64,000 nt of DNA from Gemmatimonadales bacterium (GTDB lineage Bacteria; Gemmatimonadota; Glassbacteria; GWA2-58-10). The DNA lies in contig JAJRTS010000020.1 of NCBI GenBank assembly GCA_024278175.1, positions 1-64,000 of the forward strand. Direction: 5' to 3'. Below the pieces are notes generated by a model. That model was not told where the DNA came from. It searched no databases and saw nothing but the letters and a program-made list of their open reading frames with translations. Shown in pieces: positions 1 to 8,779 of this stretch (positions are counted from its first letter, which is position 1; each line of letters opens with the position of its first letter). A program made the translations under genes and the position numbers.

Positions 1-1
1 G

Positions 2-577
2 AAGAAAGTCAACGACAAGTACGCGGGGCGCTACGGCAGCCTGGCGCTGGGAATATACAACGGCGGCGGTTATCACGCCCTGGAAAACAACAGGAACAAG
101 GTGTTCGAGAGCCGGCTCACGCTACGGCCGTTGCCGGACGTGCTGCCGGGCTTGCAGTGCTCATGGCTGTTCGAACGGGGAAAGGGCAACACGGAGGCCG
201 CGCCTGATTTTTCGGTCAACTCCGCGATGGTCTCGCTGGAGCACCAGTGGTACGTGCTTACCGGCCAGTACTACAGGGGCAAGGGCAACAGCAAGGGCAA
301 GGCCCTGCTTCCCGATGGCCGCGCCGCGCCGCAGGAGGGATATTCCCTGTTCGCCGAATACAAGCTTCCCCACACAAAATGGGGCTGCTTCGGCCGCTAC
401 GACTATTTTAATTTCAACCGCGATGCCACCGGCCGTACCAGCACGCGCGTTATCGGCGGGCTGGTTTACCACGTGGCCGGCAACAACAAGATGTTCCTGG
501 ATGTGGACACTGTGGAGCACGAGGACACGGGCGAGCGGGAAACGATCGGCCAGTTTACGTTCGAGGTCAATTTCTGA
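2..577 (+). CDS. Porin-like outer-membrane beta-barrel protein, 3' part only
   Basis: The frame is open from the window edge to the TGA at 575-577, so the start lies upstream. The visible 191 residues alternate polar and hydrophobic positions with many aromatic residues and Gly/Asn-rich turns (for example LGIYNGGGYHALENN), as in transmembrane beta strands. The chain ends in a C-terminal Phe (FTFEVNF), the usual barrel-assembly signal of outer-membrane proteins. The pattern is like phosphate-selective porin (OprO/P-type) families, which form diffusion channels. The barrel call is well supported; the substrate is not. An in-frame GTG at 101 is unlikely to be the start because barrel-like sequence continues upstream of it. 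Confidence 0.6.
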   Translation, partial: KKVNDKYAGRYGSLALGIYNGGGYHALENNRNKVFESRLTLRPLPDVLPGLQCSWLFERGKGNTEAAPDFSVNSAMVSLEHQWYVLTGQYYRGKGNSKGKALLPDGRAAPQEGYSLFAEYKLPHTKWGCFGRYDYFNFNRDATGRTSTRVIGGLVYHVAGNNKMFLDVDTVEHEDTGERETIGQFTFEVNF

Positions 578-750
578 ACTAGCGCGGGCAGGCGGGGGCG
601 GCGCACCGCCGCGCCCGGCCCGCCAAAAGGCCGGGTACTCTGTGTTCCCCGGCAACCGGGTGACTTGATAATCAGGGAGTTGTCATCTCTCTCCTCCGTC
701 ATGTCATTGTTTTTCGCAGGTTAAGATTATCGCCCAAAAATGGTAAAGTT

Positions 751-1482
751 TTGATTAACAGAACGGTAAATGTAAGAAAAATTGCCGCATTTATTCTGCT
801 GATTATTGCCGCCACTGTACACGTGCTGGCCGGGGCACAGCATACAAAGGCGCTGAGGCTGGAAAACCGCTTAAGCTGGAAAGCCTTGCCGCGCTGGGAT
901 TTTCGGGGCGCCTTCCAGACGCGCTTCCGAGAGAAATTCAGCGAGGTCTACTACCGCAAGCTCGATGTCTGCGCCAGCTACAGCCTTAACGCGCGCGTGC
1001 AACTGCCGGTGTGCCTGCGTTTAGAGGACCGGACCCGTGGAGACGGCTGGTTCCGGAGCACCTATCTGCTTTTCGATCCCACAATCGTGCTGGCCCGCTT
1101 CGGGCAATGGCGGCTGGATGTCCGCACACGTTTACAGTACCTGACCGATGAAAACAGCCTGCAATACATCCGCCTCCAGCCCCGGCTCTGGCGCAGTTTC
1201 AACTGGTGCGGTCTGGGATGGTGGATCTACAACGACTTCTATCTCAGGCTGGCCGACACCGGTGTCGGAGATGTGACCAACTGCCACAGCAACAATTTTT
1301 CCACAGGCTTCAAATTGCCGCTGAGCCCCGCCGCCGATCTGAATCTGTACTACACGGTCTTCAGCATGCTCGCTGAAGAAGATTCGCCCCGCAAGCATAT
1401 CCATCAGGTCTGCCTCGCGTTTGGTTGGCACTTTGGCGTCAACGGCCACGTTCCGTCCACACACAAAACCGTAAACCACTGA
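751..1482 (+). CDS. Secreted DUF2490-like beta-barrel protein
   Basis: A 243-residue protein with an N-terminal signal peptide (hydrophobic stretch AAFILLIIAATVHVLAG, residues about 11-27). Repeated aromatic-rich strands of the type RLENRLSWKAL, RTRLQYLTDEN and RLQPRLWRSF follow, as in DUF2490 outer-membrane proteins. The start is a TTG at 751; no ATG is available upstream in frame and no strong ribosome binding site is seen, so the start is uncertain. It lies about 170 bases after the porin fragment on the same strand and may be expressed with it. Its function is unknown; an outer-membrane location is inferred from the signal peptide and strand pattern. Confidence 0.5.
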   Translation: MINRTVNVRKIAAFILLIIAATVHVLAGAQHTKALRLENRLSWKALPRWDFRGAFQTRFREKFSEVYYRKLDVCASYSLNARVQLPVCLRLEDRTRGDGWFRSTYLLFDPTIVLARFGQWRLDVRTRLQYLTDENSLQYIRLQPRLWRSFNWCGLGWWIYNDFYLRLADTGVGDVTNCHSNNFSTGFKLPLSPAADLNLYYTVFSMLAEEDSPRKHIHQVCLAFGWHFGVNGHVPSTHKTVNH

Positions 1483-1807
1483 TAAGCGGCCGTTCCCGTA
1501 AGCGCCGGGCCTCTTTTTTCCCTGGCGGATTATTAACCCGCTCGAACCGGTAAATAAAATCAATTTCATTCAGTTTTATTCATTCTGCACGGCAAAATAG
1601 CACTTAGCCTGCAACGATATTCCCGTATAGTGCGTTATCTGTATTGCCCGCATGTCATTACGAAAAAATAACATTGCTCTTTCGGGGGAAAGTATATAAT
1701 TATTTTTTTATACTATTTGCGAGAATTTCTTCTCCCGGGTTGATAATCAATCAACAGACGTAATCCATTACAGCCTATTGCTGATTTAGTTAATTCAGGA
1801 TTCGATA
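1483..1807. other. AT-rich intergenic region upstream of the sensor kinase
   Basis: This 325-base gap holds no supported gene. It is much more AT-rich than its surroundings, especially 1675-1805, where runs such as tatataattattttttta occur. A promoter for the kinase is plausible here, but no convincing -35/-10 pair with standard spacing was found. Confidence 0.4.
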
Positions 1808-4510
1808 ATGGTTGACAGAAAAAAAGAAACGATCAGACCGCGGCCAAAGAGTCCGGCGGATTTGCGGATTGATCCGCGTAATGCTCAGGTCGCTTTTACG
1901 ACGCTGTTTAACAGTGTGTCCGACACCGCCCTGATTTACGGTGGCGATGGGATTATCCTTGCTGTCAACCCGGCAGGCGAGGCTCTGCTGGAATGGGATG
2001 TTGATAAGTTGACCGGCAGGCACATCAAGGAAGTCCTTGGGAATAGCGAGGACCATATTCTCTGCTCCGGCCGGGATAAACTGACAAAGGGAGATTTCGA
2101 GGTTGAAAGTTATCTTGTTTCAAGCTCCGGCGGGCGGATCGATGTCGAGGCCAGACTGAAGCTGGTGGAGTTCGGCGGCGGGAGCTGCGTATTGCTTATC
2201 GCCCGCGTTAAAAGAGAGCGGGAAATTATCGCCTGGCAGAGCGACCCGCTGCGCCATACAATCGACTCCCTGGCGTACCCTTTTGCCGTGATAGATGTAA
2301 ACGACTACAGTATAGTGGTCGCCAATAGCGGCGGTAAGGCAATGGGGTTGGATCAGGGGGCTAAATGCTACGGGGCGCTTTACAACCGGGACAAACCATG
2401 CGACACAAAAAAAACAAAATGCCTCGTGGAAACTATCAGGCAGACCGGAAGGCCTTTTGCGTGTGAATACACTCAGCGCGCAGTAAAGCCCGATGGAAAC
2501 AGGTATAAAATTTATGGTTATCCCGTTTTTGATCCCGACGGCAACGTGGCGCAGATTATCAGCTACATTCTGAACGTTACGAGCCAGCGGCGGGCCGAGG
2601 AGAGCCTGCTCGAGAGCGAGGAATGCTTTCGCAATCTGATGGATTATCTTCCGGGAGTTTCTATCCAGGGCTATTCTACCGACGGCACGGTAAGGTATTG
2701 GAATAAGGCAAGCCAGGAAGTATATGGCTACACGGCCGGGGAAGCGATCGGGCGCAATCTGGCGGAGCTGATAATACCCGCATCAATACTGCCTTTGTTC
2801 AAAAAAGGTTTGAAGATCGGCAAAAAAGCCACCGAGAGCGGAGAACTGATGCCGTCCGGGGAGCTGGCACTGAAGCACAAGGACGGTTCCGATGTACCTG
2901 TCTATTCGATCCATACCGTAGTGTGCCTGGAGGGTAAGGAAAACCTGATGTTCTGTATCGATGTGGACCTCTCGGAACGCAAGCGGATCGAGGAGCAACT
3001 GCGGGTCAGCGAGGAGCGTCTGCGCACGCTGTTCGAGAACGCCCCTGTCGGACTCTATCGTTCCACACCGGAGGGCGAGGTATTGATGTCAAACCCGGCG
3101 ATGATCAAGATGCTGGGCTATGAATCTTTCGAGGATTTGAAGAAGATTAACATTATCTCCGATGGCTATGAGGAGGGCAGCAGCAGACGGGAATTTCTTG
3201 ATCTGATTGAAAAACAGGGCGAAGTGGATGGTTTCAGATCGACCTGGTTGAAAAAGAATGGGGATGTGCTGGAGATTGAGGAAATCTCCAGGGCGATCAG
3301 GGGGCCCGACGGCAGGACGAAATATTATGAGGGGATAGTGCGGGACATTACTCTGAAATCGCAGTTGGAGAAGGAGTTGATCAAGGCCTCCAAGCTGGAG
3401 TCGATCGGATTGCTCGCCGGCGGTATCGCCCATGACTTCAACAACCTGCTGGCTGCGCTGGTAATCAATCTCTGGTCGGCAAAGCGTTGCCGGGATGACC
3501 CGGAGGAAGTCAAACGCCTGATCGAGGATTCCGAGAGAATCACGAAGCGCGCCAAGGACCTGACCGGCCAGTTGTTAACCTTTTCCAAGGGCGGGGCGCC
3601 GGTTAAAAAACAGACCTCAATAACTGCAATAGTCACCGATACGATCTCGCTTTCGCTGGGCGGCTCTAACACCAGGTGCGAACTGAGGGTCAGTGAAGAT
3701 TTGTGGACGGTTGAAGCCGACGAGGGCCAGTTGGGCCAGGTGTTCAGCAACCTGTTGATTAACGCCGGCCAGGCAATGCCCGAGGGTGGAATCGTCATGG
3801 TAGAAATCAAAAATCAAAGGGTCGGCCAGGGACGGGCCGTTTCGGTCAGCCCTGGTGATTACGTCCGGGTTTCCGTCCAAGACGCCGGCCATGGGATACC
3901 GGAGAAAAGCCTGTCCAGGATATTCGACCCGTATTTTACCACCAAACAGACAGGCAGCGGTCTGGGTTTGACCACGGCCTATTCGATTGTTAAAAAGCAC
4001 GGTGGGGATATCAGCGTGGAGAATAACGACGTTAAAGGCGCCACTTTCCACGTCCTGCTTCCGGCATCGAAAAAGAAGAACAACCGTGCGGGGCGGAAGG
4101 CTGAGGCCGCAATTGAGCCGCAGAGCGGCATGCTGAAAATCCTGGTCATGGACGATGAGCAATTCTACAGGAACAGCCTGAAACGGATTCTGGCGGAGAT
4201 GGGGCACCTGGTCAGCGCGGTGGCCGAGGGCCGGCAGGCTATCGAGCTCTATGACGAGGCGGTTGACAGCGGCCGGGAGTTCGATATCGTCATCATGGAC
4301 CTGACAATCCCCGGCGGTATGGGCGGCGTGCAGACAATCGCCGCGCTTCGGCAGCGTTACCCGCAGGTCAGGGCCATCGTCTCCAGCGGCTATTACGACG
4401 ATCCGGTGATGGCCGATTACGCGAGCTACGGTTTCAGCGGTGTGCTGGCCAAGCCGTTCAGTATCGAGAACCTGGTCAGGGAGATCAACAGGATTGCGCG
4501 GGAAGAGTAG
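1808..4510 (+). CDS. Hybrid sensor histidine kinase with several PAS domains and a C-terminal receiver
   Basis: This 900-residue, apparently soluble sensor kinase has PAS-like modules at about residues 30-135, 145-265, 275-390 and 400-520. A HisKA domain follows with the phospho-acceptor His542 in GIAHDFNN. An HATPase_c domain comes next (N box NLLINAGQAM, G1 DAGHGIP, G2 GSGLGLTTAYSIV) and then a receiver domain with phospho-acceptor Asp831 (IVIMDLTIPGG). The second PAS carries a cysteine cluster (KCYGALYNRDKPC then KC), a pattern seen in many PAS_4-type sensors. No transmembrane segment is visible, so the signal is probably cytoplasmic. No response regulator or output gene is adjacent. It is followed directly by a strong terminator, so it is transcribed alone. 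Confidence 0.92.
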   Translation: MVDRKKETIRPRPKSPADLRIDPRNAQVAFTTLFNSVSDTALIYGGDGIILAVNPAGEALLEWDVDKLTGRHIKEVLGNSEDHILCSGRDKLTKGDFEVESYLVSSSGGRIDVEARLKLVEFGGGSCVLLIARVKREREIIAWQSDPLRHTIDSLAYPFAVIDVNDYSIVVANSGGKAMGLDQGAKCYGALYNRDKPCDTKKTKCLVETIRQTGRPFACEYTQRAVKPDGNRYKIYGYPVFDPDGNVAQIISYILNVTSQRRAEESLLESEECFRNLMDYLPGVSIQGYSTDGTVRYWNKASQEVYGYTAGEAIGRNLAELIIPASILPLFKKGLKIGKKATESGELMPSGELALKHKDGSDVPVYSIHTVVCLEGKENLMFCIDVDLSERKRIEEQLRVSEERLRTLFENAPVGLYRSTPEGEVLMSNPAMIKMLGYESFEDLKKINIISDGYEEGSSRREFLDLIEKQGEVDGFRSTWLKKNGDVLEIEEISRAIRGPDGRTKYYEGIVRDITLKSQLEKELIKASKLESIGLLAGGIAHDFNNLLAALVINLWSAKRCRDDPEEVKRLIEDSERITKRAKDLTGQLLTFSKGGAPVKKQTSITAIVTDTISLSLGGSNTRCELRVSEDLWTVEADEGQLGQVFSNLLINAGQAMPEGGIVMVEIKNQRVGQGRAVSVSPGDYVRVSVQDAGHGIPEKSLSRIFDPYFTTKQTGSGLGLTTAYSIVKKHGGDISVENNDVKGATFHVLLPASKKKNNRAGRKAEAAIEPQSGMLKILVMDDEQFYRNSLKRILAEMGHLVSAVAEGRQAIELYDEAVDSGREFDIVIMDLTIPGGMGGVQTIAALRQRYPQVRAIVSSGYYDDPVMADYASYGFSGVLAKPFSIENLVREINRIAREE

Positions 4511-4540
4511 GCCGGTATTCTACAGTCGAGAGTTACGAAG

Positions 4541-4578
4541 AAAAGCCCCGGGGCGTGTCCCTGCCGGGGCTTTTTTTT
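4541..4578 (+). terminator. Rho-independent terminator after the sensor kinase
   Basis: The arms aagccccgg (4543-4551) and ccggggctt (4564-4572) form a perfect stem around a 12-base loop, followed by a run of T to 4578. It begins about 30 bases after the kinase stop codon. Confidence 0.9.
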
Positions 4579-4783
4579 CGACAGGAATGTTCCACGCCCT
4601 GCCGCGAGGAAAGAAAAACTGATCCTCGCGGACGAACAAAAGGTTCACCGTTACCACGGAGATTGCACAAATTTTGTTCTTTTTCGCTGCCGGGAGGATG
4701 GGAATCAGCTTTCGGCCCCCGCGGCCATCGGTTATATTAACACCCTCGAAACTTTTTTCTCACTGGGCAGGAGCCTGATCGTA

Positions 4784-5902
4784 GTGAACATCATTCTCGC
4801 GCCAGACTCGTTCAAGGGCACGTTTACCTCCTCGCAGGCTGCCGCCGCCATGGCCGCCGGAGTGCGCGAGCGCCTGCCGGAGGCCCGCACGGTGGAGCTG
4901 CCTCTGGCCGATGGCGGCGACGGTACCCTGGACGTGCTGCTGGCAGGAACCGGCGGAGAACGCTGCATGGCTCGCGTTCTCGATCCACTGGGCCGGGAGA
5001 GGGAGGTGGACTACGCGCTGCTGCCCGGCGATGAGGCGCTGGTGGAGATGGCCCGCAGCTCCGGGCTGAGCCTGCTCGCGCCCGCTGAACGCAATCCCTG
5101 GCTGGCCGATACTTACGGACTGGGCCAGCTTATTCTCTCGGCGCTGGAGCACGATATCCGCGCGCTGGCGGTCACGCTCGGCGGCTCTGCCACGGTCGAT
5201 GGCGGGGTGGGGATGGCCCGCGCCCTGGGCTGGAAGTTTTACGATGCAAGCGGTAAAGAGCTCCAGGAGGAAGGCGGCAAAATTCTCGGTAAAATATCCC
5301 GGATCGACCCTGATGGAGCGGATAGTCGCCTTGGGGCCCTGGACGTGCGCGCTCTGTGTGATGTCACCAATCCGTTGCTTGGCCCGGATGGCGCGGCCCG
5401 GATATTCGGACCGCAGAAGGGTGCGGACGCCGCGATGGTGGAGCGGCTGGAGCATGGGATGGCCAACCTGGCGCTGAGGCTGAAAGAGGACCTGGGGGCC
5501 GACGTGGCTGCCATGCCGGGAGCCGGCGCGGCCGGTGGGCTGGGTGCGGCGGCGGCGGCTTTTCTGGGCGGGCGGCTGGTCAGTGGAATCGACTACGTGC
5601 TCGATACGCTCAAATTCGACGACTGCATCCGCGGCGCCCGGCTCATAATCACCGGCGAGGGTTCGTTCGATTCCCAGAGCATGGGCGGCAAGGCGATCAG
5701 CGGCGTGCTGGAGCGCGCACGCGCCGCCGCTGTGCCCGTGGCGGTTGTCTGCGGTGTTCACAAGGCCGCCGGCAACCCGGAAGTGCCCGTTTTCAGCCGC
5801 GACAACCTTCCCGAGCGGCTCGCCCGTGGCGGCCAGGTCGGCCTGGAGGGCCTGGCCCGGCTGGCCGGGGACGCGGCCACGGCGGAAAAACTGCCGGGCT
5901 GA
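4784..5902 (+). CDS. glxK: Glycerate kinase (glycerate 2-kinase type, PF02595)
   Basis: This 372-residue protein of the GlxK/GarK family phosphorylates D-glycerate with ATP, feeding glyoxylate- or serine-derived glycerate into glycolysis. The N-terminus MNIILAPDSFKGTFTS is the family signature. GGSATVDGGVGMARALG and GEGSFDSQSMGGKA match the glycine-rich and active-site motifs. Its length fits the family (about 370-380). The start is the GTG at 4784, chosen because the conserved N-terminus begins there; the GGAG at about 4769 is rather far. It stands alone between the kinase terminator and priA. The symbol follows family usage and could equally be garK-type. Confidence 0.92.
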   Translation: MNIILAPDSFKGTFTSSQAAAAMAAGVRERLPEARTVELPLADGGDGTLDVLLAGTGGERCMARVLDPLGREREVDYALLPGDEALVEMARSSGLSLLAPAERNPWLADTYGLGQLILSALEHDIRALAVTLGGSATVDGGVGMARALGWKFYDASGKELQEEGGKILGKISRIDPDGADSRLGALDVRALCDVTNPLLGPDGAARIFGPQKGADAAMVERLEHGMANLALRLKEDLGADVAAMPGAGAAGGLGAAAAAFLGGRLVSGIDYVLDTLKFDDCIRGARLIITGEGSFDSQSMGGKAISGVLERARAAAVPVAVVCGVHKAAGNPEVPVFSRDNLPERLARGGQVGLEGLARLAGDAATAEKLPG

Positions 5903-5969
5903 TGACAGACGGACTTTTCATGCGCATTCTGTTTTTCCAGTTATTTTTTGCAGCAGCAGCACACCGGCG

Positions 5970-6020
5970 ATTCCCCTCTACAAAGAGGGGTGCCCGCTGG
6001 TAGCGGGCGGGGTGTGTAAT
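5970..6020 (+). repeat. Double-hairpin interspersed repeat, copy 1 (forward)
   Basis: Hairpin 1 is cccctct (5973-5979) with agagggg (5984-5990). Hairpin 2 is gcccgc (5992-5997) with gcgggc (6003-6008), followed by ggggtgtgt. The same two-hairpin unit recurs at six other intergenic sites in this window in both orientations. Confidence 0.8.
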
Positions 6021-6110
6021 CAGCGATACTTCGATAATGCCTTTTTGCATAGGAACTGCTTCTCTGCATATTCCTGACCGGACATCCATGTTTCACGGTA
6101 TCTCTTGCCG

Positions 6111-8570
6111 ATGAGCCAATATACCGAAAAATACCGCACCGCCAACGTGGTCTACCCGATCCCCGGCGGCGGACCGTACACTTATCTGCTGCCCGACGGC
6201 TTCGACGGCGAACTGCCCGTGGGTTGCCGGGTGGTGGGCAGCCTGGGCCGCAGGGTGCTGACCGGGATCGTCACCGAGGCGGGCGTTGTGCCCCCGGCGG
6301 GGGTCCGGCTCAAAAAGCTGAGCGCTGTTATCGACGAGCGCGCGCTGGTGCCGGCGGAGCTGCTGGAGCTCTCCCGCTGGATTGCGGACTATTACCTCTG
6401 CGAGTTGGGCGAGGCCGTGCGCGCGGTGGTCCCCGGCGTGCTGCTTCGCGTGGGCGACCGCATGGTGCGCATGGTTCCCGTGGAAATCCCCTTGCTCAAT
6501 AATTTTTCCCGCTTTCAGCTTCGGCTTCTGCACCTTCTGGAGCAACGTCCCGGGCGCAACATGCTCGAGAGCGCGCTGGCCAAACGTCTCAAGGTCAGAT
6601 CCCCCGGCCAGCAGCTTACCGAACTGGTTGACGCGGGAGTTGTGGAAGTGGCCGACCATCTGCCGATCCTGCCCCGCGAGCGCTCGCGCACGATGGTCCA
6701 GGCGGCGGAGAATGTAAATCCGGCAGAGGCGGAGAAACTGCTTGCGCGCAGCCCCCGTCAGCGCGAGTGCATGGATTACCTGCGGGGGTTGAACGCACCC
6801 GTGGAGCTGAGCCTGCTCTCCCGGCTCGGTTTCAGCGGCGCGATAGTCAGCTCGCTGGCCGGCAAGGGTCTGGTGGACAAGTACGAGGTTCTCGACCCCC
6901 GCGATCCGTTCCGCTCGGTGGATTTCCCGGACTACGAGCTGCCGGACGCCTCTCCTGCTCAACTGGAAGTGATCGACGAGCTTCTGCGCGCCTCCGACTC
7001 CCACGGCGTCCACATGCTGCACGGTGTTACCGGCAGCGGTAAAACCCTGGTTTACATGGAACTGCTGCGTCCGCTGCTCAAGCAGGGCAAACAGGCGATC
7101 GTGCTGGTGCCGGAGATAGCCCTTACGCCCCAGACCACGGGCCGTTTCCGTGCGGTATTCGGTGAGCAGGTGGCGGTGCTTCACAGCGGACTGAGCGAGG
7201 GCGAGCGCTACGATATCTGGAAGCAGATCCGCGCGGGGCGCTACCAGGTGGCTGTGGGGCCGCGCTCGGCCGTGTTCGCCCCGTTCGACAACCTGGGGCT
7301 GATCGTAATCGACGAGGAGCACGAGCATACCTACAAGCAGGACACGACCCCGCGCTACCACGCCCGCGAGGTGGCTATCGAGCGGATGCGCCGCGCGGGC
7401 GGCACGGTGCTGCTGGGTTCGGCAACGCCCAGCCTGGAGAGTTTCCAGCGGGCCAATGATGGGGTTTATACGCTTCACGAGCTGCCCGAGCGGGTCAATG
7501 GCCTGGCGTTGCCACAGGTGAGCATCTCGGACCTTCGCCGCGGCTACACCAAGGACGGCAGCCATCTGGTGGGCGAGAAGCTGCTGGAGGAAATCGGGTT
7601 CGCCACCGGGGCGGGCGGACAGGTGCTGCTGCTGCTCAACCGCCGGGGGTTCCACTCGTTCGTGCTCTGCGAGGACTGCGGCGAGGTGGTCGGTTGCCCC
7701 CACTGCCGGATTTCGCTGACGGTTCATCGAAGGCTGAACCGGTTGGTCTGCCACTATTGCGACCATCAGGCCCGCATCCCGCGCACCTGCCCCGCCTGCG
7801 GCTCGCAGCAGGTCGCCCCGCTGGGGATGGGCACCGAGCAGGTGGAAAGCCTGCTCAAGCAGCATTTCGACCAACTGACTGTCGACAGGATGGACATGGA
7901 CACCACGGGCGGCAAGTGGTCGCACCACGAAATCCTGGAGCGCCTCCGCGGCGGGGAGACCGACGTCCTGGTGGGCACGCAGATGATCGCCAAGGGGCTG
8001 GATTTCCCCAACGTGCTGCTGGTGGGGGTGATAAACGCCGACACCGCGATGAACCTGCCCGATTTCCGCGCCACGGAGCGCACGTTCTGCCTGCTGGCCC
8101 AGGTGGCGGGACGCACGGGCCGCGGCCAGAAGGGCGGCGAGGTGGTGATCCAGACCTATAACCCGGCTCATCCGGCGGTGCGCTGCGCCGTTGACCACGA
8201 CTATCGCTCGTTCGCCCGTGATGAGCTGGCTCTTCGCAAAGAGGCCGGTTACCCGCCGTTCGTCTGCCTGCTCAACGTAATTTTCTCCGGCGGCGACGAG
8301 GCCACGGTGCGGGATTTTTCCGACCGGACCGCGGCCCGGGTTCTGGGGTACATAACCGAAAAGAAAACAGCTTCATTAATCACAATGCTGGGCCCCGCGC
8401 CCTGCCCACTGGAGAAACTGCGCGGCCGCTACCGTTATCACCTGATCCTCAAGAGCGGGGAAACGGAACAGATCAGAAATATCGGCCTGTGGATCGGTAA
8501 AAATTCACGGCCACCCTCGAAAGGCAACTGCCGGTTGACCCTGGACCGCGACCCGTTGAGCTTGATGTGA
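6111..8570 (+). CDS. priA: Primosomal protein N', replication restart helicase PriA
   Basis: PriA is the 3'-to-5' helicase that recognises stalled forks and reloads the replisome. This 819-residue copy has the N-terminal 3'BD-like region, Walker A (GVTGSGKT, about residue 305), DEEH Walker B, and motif III LGSATPS. A zinc-binding insertion has eight cysteines in four CxxC pairs (CEDC, CPHC, CHYC, CPAC). Helicase motifs V and VI follow (GTQMIAKGLDFPNV, QVAGRTGRG). The ATG at 6111 is preferred to the in-frame TTG at 6105, since conserved sequence begins soon after it; neither has a clear ribosome binding site. A double-hairpin repeat lies just upstream. Confidence 0.96.
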   Translation: MSQYTEKYRTANVVYPIPGGGPYTYLLPDGFDGELPVGCRVVGSLGRRVLTGIVTEAGVVPPAGVRLKKLSAVIDERALVPAELLELSRWIADYYLCELGEAVRAVVPGVLLRVGDRMVRMVPVEIPLLNNFSRFQLRLLHLLEQRPGRNMLESALAKRLKVRSPGQQLTELVDAGVVEVADHLPILPRERSRTMVQAAENVNPAEAEKLLARSPRQRECMDYLRGLNAPVELSLLSRLGFSGAIVSSLAGKGLVDKYEVLDPRDPFRSVDFPDYELPDASPAQLEVIDELLRASDSHGVHMLHGVTGSGKTLVYMELLRPLLKQGKQAIVLVPEIALTPQTTGRFRAVFGEQVAVLHSGLSEGERYDIWKQIRAGRYQVAVGPRSAVFAPFDNLGLIVIDEEHEHTYKQDTTPRYHAREVAIERMRRAGGTVLLGSATPSLESFQRANDGVYTLHELPERVNGLALPQVSISDLRRGYTKDGSHLVGEKLLEEIGFATGAGGQVLLLLNRRGFHSFVLCEDCGEVVGCPHCRISLTVHRRLNRLVCHYCDHQARIPRTCPACGSQQVAPLGMGTEQVESLLKQHFDQLTVDRMDMDTTGGKWSHHEILERLRGGETDVLVGTQMIAKGLDFPNVLLVGVINADTAMNLPDFRATERTFCLLAQVAGRTGRGQKGGEVVIQTYNPAHPAVRCAVDHDYRSFARDELALRKEAGYPPFVCLLNVIFSGGDEATVRDFSDRTAARVLGYITEKKTASLITMLGPAPCPLEKLRGRYRYHLILKSGETEQIRNIGLWIGKNSRPPSKGNCRLTLDRDPLSLM

Positions 8571-8589
8571 TTTTTGCCGATAAAACCCC

Positions 8590-8740
8590 GATGGCTTCGT
8601 AAAAAGTCCATCTACTTCGTTGCGTAAGATTATCTCATCACTGCAGCGTACTTACGGTACGCTGCATTCCTCGAAATCTACGCGCCTCGTATATGAAGCT
8701 TTTTTCTTTACCATCGGCAAAGCTGACTTTTTACGACATC
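8590..8740 (+). mobile_element. MITE-like element, copy A (about 151 bp)
   Basis: The left end gatggcttcgtaaaaagtc (8590-8608) is mirrored by gactttttacgacatc (8725-8740). The perfect inner part of the terminal inverted repeat is tcgtaaaaagtc. No protein is supported inside. A second copy in opposite orientation lies at 53319-53475 and shares internal sequence such as atctacttcgttgcg. A non-autonomous transposable element is the simplest reading. Confidence 0.75.
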
Positions 8741-8779
8741 ACTATCCCTGGCTTCTAACATCTAATAGTAAAAACTCTT

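Noticed and set aside
1530-1570. tRNA-like ctcgaacc motif
   Set aside because: No acceptor stem or cloverleaf can be formed around it. The same check failed at about 56340 (gttcgaat).
6093-8198. 701-codon minus-strand frame opposite priA
   Set aside because: Its composition is that of an antisense shadow, and PriA on the + strand has all helicase motifs.
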